Source: Perkinsus chesapeaki (taxonomy: Eukaryota; Perkinsozoa; Perkinsida; Perkinsidae). Taken from it: a stretch of DNA of 55,928 nucleotides. Made by a program: the position numbers and the translations under genes. How positions within the stretch are numbered: the first letter of the stretch is position 1; each line of letters begins with the position of its first letter. The stretch lies in contig JAAPAO010000187.1 of NCBI GenBank assembly GCA_013115145.1, forward strand, positions 1 through 55,928, given 5' to 3'. The notes under the pieces are model-generated. The model saw only the letters and a list, made by a program, of their open reading frames with translations, made no database searches and was not told the DNA's origin. Below are positions 50,254 through 55,928 of the stretch, one piece after another.

Positions 50254-51933
50254 TTATTCCTCCTCAACAGCTCTCCTCTCCGGTATACCAGCTTTACGAC
50301 GGAACTCTCGTAGCTTGGCATCAAACCTTTTCTCACTAATGCCCTCTGATTTATATACTGCCTCCTAAAGGATATCGCTTTATACGTATTATTATACATT
50401 ATTATACATGTTGTAGCTTTCCACCACCACCACCTCCTTCTCCTTGTTCTCTACGTTGCTTCTCCCTAAGCCAATAGCTGTAATCTAGTTCTGGTGCTAT
50501 CTTAGTGCTTAATATCTATTAGTAATATTATAAATAAATATATAATAATATATTACCTGTAACATAGCATCTGCTCTCTGTTGTGATACTCTAGGCTTAG
50601 GTGATGTTGGATCTAACATTATATAACAACAACCTTATCAATATTACCTTCTTACCAGTTCTATAAGCATTGGATTGTGGTACTGCTAATCTACTTAAAC
50701 GATATACCAACCATTGTATAGGATCCATAATAGGGAATGTATGATATACTTTAGGTACCCAATCATATCTATAATAATAATATACTAATATCTCCGCCGC
50801 TGTGATTATATCATAATCATTCCTATTACGGTGCAACACACATAACTTCAGCCCGACATACTGCCCTAACCATCTCTGCCTGTTTCTTCCTAGATAACAT
50901 TGTAACTCGTCTTGGATGGATATAACCATTCTGTGCTCTATAAAGGAGGAGGAGGTGAGGGGGTATTCAAAGTGATTACCTAGTAGTTACCTATAATGTT
51001 GTAATACATCTACATTACGCCAATGCATCTGTTCCCTAGCAAGCTGTTTTTGAAGTGGTGATGGCTCCCAAAAACTATCGATAATACTCTATGGCTTAAT
51101 TGCTGTAAGGCTGTTAATATTGTTACCTTTGTTCCATTTTATGAGGTTTAGGTATCTCATCTGCTGTATTACGATTAAGCCATTTCCTATATTGTTTAGA
51201 GTAGGAATCATATCTTAATTTAAATTGAAGAAGGCTCTTTCTTATAGCTATTCTTGTTCTTTTGGCTTCAGCTGCTGACGCTATTCTAGCATACTCTTCA
51301 AAATCAGCCAATAGTTTATCTACCACCACCACTACTATCTTGTACTATTATATTTTTATCGCTACCTTTAGTATGATCTAACTGTGTAACAAATGGATCC
51401 CAATAAGGGTCTATCTTATGTTGCCTTTGTGCTATACGCCATTCCCTCTTCTGTGGTGTTTCATCATCATTAAATTCATCTAATCTATAGAATAGTTTCC
51501 TTGTTAACTCAGTCTCCTCTTGTGTTAGCTTTTCAATAGCTATAGCTGGTCTCGTATGTATATCAGGGTCTGTATCACATCTACTGCGTCGTATCTGTCA
51601 TACCAGCAGCAGATAGCACCGTACAGCAGCAGCAGCAGTATAATCACCATAGATGTCACCACCTTATCAGCTACCTACCTCATCAAGACACTCTAGAAAG
51701 AGAGCTTCACTTGTCGCTCTTCCACTAACTTTAACATTAGAAGCATCATCATTCACCATAGTGGAGGTTGTGGTACTCGCCACCCCACCATCATCAACAG
51801 CAGCAGCAGCGTAGCTACCTTTTTCAGATGCGAATCGTCTAACTAGTAGTGTTGCCGAGTTAACTGCTGTTGCTGCATTACGACAGTAGACGTTAAATCG
51901 ATAGGAAAGAATCATATAAACTGTAGAGTGCAT
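50254..51933 (-). CDS. Mitochondrial protein of unknown function, possibly a mitoribosomal subunit
   Basis: The start MHSTVYMILSYRFNVYCRNA, LLVRRFASEKGSYAAAA is a clear mitochondrial presequence. Further exons: RPAIAIEKLTQEETELTRKL, DEFNDDETPQKREWRIAQRQ, KYDSYSKQYRKWLNR-like segments, SFWEPSPLQKQLAREQMHWR, YDWVPKVYHTFPIMDPIQWL, LAVPQSNAYRTGKK, LDYSYWLREKQRREQGEGGG, and EAVYKSEGISEKRFDAKLRE ending RAVEEE. It is long, very basic, and mostly short helices without enzymatic motifs. That composition is common among divergent mitochondrial ribosomal or complex-assembly proteins. No family is assigned. Exon borders at 51.35-51.6 kb are tentative. Confidence 0.5.
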
Positions 51934-51985
51934 TGAAGTAGGAACTACTTAGTTGATACACAACATAGCGAGGTAAGACGTGAAA

Positions 51986-52021
51986 CTATACGGGATCCTT
52001 CTGTTGTTGATAATGATGAAG

Positions 52022-52077
<56 letters not shown>

Positions 52078-54502
52078 GATATTGGCCTTCTTCTTCCTCA
52101 CCTTCTCCTTCTTGTCCCGTAGTAAGTAGTGTTACATTATAATCTTCACACACATGAGAAGTTGGGTTAGACCAATGATATGATACATTATCATTAGTTA
52201 TATCAACCTCCTCCTCCTCCCCCTCCTCCTTGCTCTCCTCCTTTTTATCTCCTACCATTCTACTACTATCCTCTAATCCGAGTAATACATCACGGACAGT
52301 GGACCATTTATTTAATGCTGATTGAGTGAAGGCATGATCACAACCACATAGTACCTACTACTAATAGTATCAATAATACCATCTTCTATTAATATTACTG
52401 TTAACATATAGAATGTTCGCTCATATAGAGTTAACATTTCATAACATGATGCTTTAGTTATATGTGATGATGATGATGATGATACTGTTGTGGCTATTAG
52501 ACTTTGATATGTATCAGCCATCTCCTCAAATGACCATGCATATGAATAATTAGCTAACGGTGTTACTTTTGATAGGTACCTAACATACCCAACAACCACC
52601 ATCGGTAATAATAATAATTAGTGTATTACATAGATTTGTCCTTCTGATGGGCTAGTGTACCTAGGTAATCCTCTTTATCTCGGCATAATGTAATTAACCA
52701 TAAGTCCATTTGATGTAATATCCAATGACATCCTCTACAGAATACCTTAATAGCCTCTGAATACACTAATTCTATATCAGCCTCATCATCGCTACTAGTA
52801 ATAGATAACCTATCCTCGTATCTACCACTCCCCACTACCATCCACCATCACATTGCCCTTAATATTACTGTTTTTCAAGGTTCTCCATCTCCTCCATATC
52901 AGCAGCTCCAAACTGTGTCCGACAAAATGTACACGGTTCTGTACACCAATACATATCGCCACTATTCTCATTCTGTCCCCGCCCCCACCGTGATGACTGC
53001 TGCTCCAAATCACTCTTAACACATAGCAGTAGTCCAAAGACTACTTCAATAAGTGCATTACCTTCCATTGTGTATATGGATATATAACACCAGCATGACA
53101 TTGAGAACATCTAAATCCTCTAGCATAATCAACAGGTCTACTACATCGTTCACAATGACATGTAAATAACCAACCTAACCACCACCAATAACCACGGGAT
53201 TGTTAATAACATCTACAGTAGTACACTACTACTACCTTGTAGCTTCTCTCGACGTAGTGGTGTACTTTTAAATAGTTCTTCATCTCCTATATAGGATATT
53301 GTTATCTCATCACCAGGTCGTATAGGTACTCTAGCCCTCAATACAAAGGCATCATCTGGTCCATAATGCCAACAACAACTTGCCTAACATAATAATAATA
53401 CTAAGTTACAATATTGATAAACTATTACCTCACAAGAATGACTTAGCATAGATATTTTATCATACATTATCAAACCATCTGTTGCAGAATGATGACCAAA
53501 TGAATTAAATCTAATAAACTAATAATAATAATAATGCGTTATATGATACTACTATTACTACTACTACCTCCATATGAATAATAGTCTTGCATAGTTCAGT
53601 GGATCTATATCTACTAACTTTATCATCCATTCATCTCTCTCATCATATGGTAATATATCAACATGACCGTATATTAGCCTATTTAACATCTCCTTACAGT
53701 TTGAATAGTTACTAGACGGTTCACCCTGTGATTCTGAATATGATTATTAACAACAACTACGTATATAGTACTACTACTACCATTAGTTGGAGAATTCATT
53801 GGTGGTGACCATTTATCATAACATCGTGCTAATTTATCATCATTGAGGAATAATAATGATGATAATGCTGCCAAATGCCATACTATAGGGAGCTCTGATG
53901 ATGATGATGATGGAGAGGAGGAGGGGACAAGTAGCACAGTAATACACTAGTATATAAGAAGACATGCTAGTATTACTACTATTACCTAGTAACATATCCT
54001 CTTCCTCAGATTTAAGCCATTGGTATAAAGTCTAAATATGAATAATATTACCTACAATATAATACGGAGAAGATGTAGGTTATTACAGGACATGTATCAG
54101 GTGTAACAATTTGAAGAGGTGATTCAGCAAATACTATATCACCAGGATGTAATACATCATCCATTTTACTAAACACACACCTTCCTTTATCATTAGTTTC
54201 TCTAACCTGATGATTAACATCCTAATATCCCTTGCTCCCCTATTATATATAACCTCCACCCTAGCCTCAATACTAGCATCACTCCAATCTTCCCCTGATA
54301 CTGCCTCTGTTGATTCATTGCTAGCATGTACCCCACCATCCTCATCACTAGTAGTAGAGGAGGAGGAGTCCAAATCTAGTACCTTAGTATCCCCCGCCAC
54401 AGTTGTTGTTGTTGGTGGTGCTGCGGATTCTGATGTTACTGTTGAATAAGCATCTGTCAATGAATCTATTGGTAAAGGTGATGGAAGGGGCATTGACAAC
54501 AT
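51986..54502 (-). CDS. SMYD-like SET-domain protein with polyglutamine C-terminus
   Basis: Start MLSMPLPSPLPIDSLTDAYS, a Ser/Thr-rich acidic leader. GRCVFSKMDDVLHPGDIVFA opens the SET domain (equivalent to GRGLFAxxxIxPGExI). DKISMLSHSCEASCCWHYGP holds the NHSCxPN-type motif as SHSCEASC, and RPGDEITISYIGDEELFKST the GE/D-x2-x-SY motif. The post-SET zinc site is WLFTCHCERCSRPVDYARGF RCSQC (split here). The C-terminal helices are TPR-like (CYEMLTLYERTFYMLTVILI). It ends with acidic runs and about 19 glutamines before HHYQQQKDPV. Second SMYD-like protein in the window, diverged from the first. Histone or non-histone lysine methylation is expected. Confidence 0.75.
52019..52078 (-). repeat. Polyglutamine-encoding (CAA)n microsatellite
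   Basis: An uninterrupted run of about 19 CAA codons (TTG on the plus strand) near the 3' end of the SMYD-like gene. All codons are CAA with no CAG interruptions, so length polymorphism is likely. Confidence 0.9.
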
Positions 54503-54594
54503 AAAACATACTTTACTATACTATGACACTGTAACACCACGAATCAGGATATAGACTTAGAAACAACAACAACATCAATAGTAACATGTGCCTT

Positions 54595-55716
54595 TTATAT
54601 ATCATCATTATCGTACCGCCTATCTAATTTCAAGGAATTAGCCAAGTTAGCAGCTATATCAAAGCCTCTAAAGAGCCATACCCTTATAACCTAATGTATA
54701 CCCTATATCAGCAGCTGTAGCAAGTTGCTACTAGCAACCATATAACCTCTACTACCTGTGCAGTATACTTAGATACCTCATGAAACAGTGATTGCTCCTC
54801 AGCATTGAGCTTCCCTAATGCTAGACTAGGCTTAACCTTGGCCAGATTACCACCAATCATTCTTTTACCCATTCCCACCCTAATACGTGCTACATCATCA
54901 GTACGAGTGACCTACTAGACATCATCACTTAATATGATTCAATAATACCTATTACTTTCAATATACTATCAAGACCATTCTGTCCACCACTACTACCACC
55001 AGGTTTCATTCTCAACTGCCCCAAAGGTATAGTTAAATCATCACAAACAACAAGTACCTATCCATCAAATACAATCAACCCTTCGTCTCATCATACACCA
55101 ATTACTACCGCATTCCTATCATTAGCTTTAAGTTTTAAGTCCGCTAATGCGGGACTTGCTGCTAACCCCGAACGATTCATAAATGTGCGTGGTTTAACCA
55201 AAGATACGCTATCAAGGTTAGGTCGCCATACCCCATTCTAGAAGATACATTCAAATGGTAATGATAATAGTAGTTTACCTTCTCTGTAGCTTCCTTTGAT
55301 CTATCACTTTTCCTGTCAATAAGATCATCCCCACGTAGATCAACAATACTATTGAATGTTATGCCTTTTATTTCACATACATCACTTAACCATCTTTTCC
55401 TACTATAATAGCTTGGTTCCCCTAATAGGCTAGCAGTTCTATCCCCAATATAGAATCCTGCATTATGCCTAGTCCCTTCAAACTTTGGACCTCTATTACC
55501 AAGGAATAACACTAATACTCTACATGAAACAGCAGCAGCAGCATCAGAAGGAGGAGGAGGAATAACAGGGGATACATCACCAGCCTTATCAAGTCTATGA
55601 CATGTCCTCCGCACCAATGTTAATAGTGTTCTCCGTTGTTGTTGTAGTATCCTCACTGTAGCGGGTAACCATCGACTACAGTGACCTGCATTTGGGATAG
55701 GTGGCTTGAGGATCAT
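54595..55716 (-). CDS. Peptidyl-tRNA hydrolase, bacterial Pth type, mitochondrial-like leader
   Basis: ATG 55716 gives MILKPPIPNAGHCSRWLPAT, ILQQQRRTLLTLVRRTCHRL, an Arg-rich, acid-free presequence. The enzyme core: LVLFLGNRGPKFEGTRHNAG (general base His in TRHN), RPNLDSVSLVKPRTFMNRSG (KPxTFMNxSG, Asn), VVCDDLTIPLGQLRMKPGGS (catalytic-region Asp) and SSGGQNGLDSIL, where the usual GGHNGL His is Gln. The end is VWLFRGFDIAANLANSLKLD to YDNDDI. It cleaves peptidyl-tRNA released from stalled ribosomes, probably in mitochondria. At least four introns. An ATG 147 bp upstream in the same frame gives a longer hydrophobic start; I prefer the shorter one. Confidence 0.88.
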
Positions 55717-55928
55717 GATACTTAAAATAAAACTAATACAACGCAAGACGACATGACTTACGACATGATTATGCCGCTCAATTTCCACTCGGATAGGTTC
55801 AATCAGTACAAGTGCGCAAGATTCAAAAGAGGTCGGTATATCTAAATTAAATATGTGTAACAACCCAATAAGAGGTCTCCAATGCAGATAATAAGTTGAG
55901 TTATTATGGATATGGGGATATTGGCCAC

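Noticed and set aside
52019-52078. Telomere-like (TTG)n repeat
   Set aside because: It is in frame in the SMYD-like gene as polyGln and flanked by conserved coding sequence.

Overview
The window is nuclear DNA from a unicellular eukaryote with a compact, intron-dense genome. I count about 29 protein-coding genes. Nearly all are split by short GT-AG introns, mostly 40-60 bp. The best guess is a myzozoan alveolate, most like a perkinsid (Perkinsus and relatives). The main pointers are a thioredoxin reductase whose C-terminus carries the Cys-X4-Cys tail known from Plasmodium-type enzymes, a flagellar outer-dynein-arm docking protein, and heavy trinucleotide low-complexity sequence in exons and introns. 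This is an inference; no rRNA or organelle marker is present.

Layout. 1-2 kb is compositionally foreign: a truncated non-LTR reverse transcriptase fragment on the minus strand, a short orphan ORF, and a tight cluster of perfect hairpins. 2-6.8 kb holds three plus-strand genes: a mitochondrial TMEM65 protein extended by EF-hands and a GAF domain, a CMSS1-like ribosome-biogenesis factor, and an SRAP/HMCES abasic-site DNA shield. 6.9-27.4 kb is a minus-strand run: coiled-coil and low-complexity proteins, two small membrane proteins, a C2H2 protein, a SMYD-type SET methyltransferase, a membrane/leucine-rich-repeat protein, methionine aminopeptidase, thioredoxin reductase and an outer-arm docking-complex coiled coil. 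27.9-30.1 kb is one plus-strand gene resembling UVRAG/VPS38/ATG14. 30.2-47.5 kb is a second minus-strand run: a Mut-7/EXD3 exonuclease with Mut7-C domain and a C-terminal membrane anchor, an otubain, an SR splicing factor, a large unrecognised gene, Vps34 PI3-kinase and a 3-ketoacyl-CoA-reductase-like SDR. 47.5-48.3 kb is a plus-strand mitochondrial membrane protein. 48.5-55.7 kb is minus strand again: a DUF3006-like protein, a Rab4-like GTPase, a mitochondrial protein, a second SMYD-like protein and peptidyl-tRNA hydrolase.

Genes that may work together: Vps34 and the UVRAG/ATG14-like gene would be subunits of one class III PI3-kinase complex, and the Rab4-like GTPase also acts on endosomes. 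Others are housekeeping: translation (Pth, MetAP, CMSS1), redox (TrxR), lipid elongation (SDR), splicing (SR protein) and DNA repair (SRAP).

The most unusual items are the TMEM65-EF-hand-GAF fusion in which the EF-hand pair sits inside the GAF domain, the tail-anchored Mut-7 nuclease, the palindrome cluster, the exceptionally long exon-like intron in the SR gene, and the membrane-LRR fusion. Exon joins were worked out by hand from frame and splice-site consistency. Gene ends are reliable where a domain is recognised; internal exon borders are approximate.
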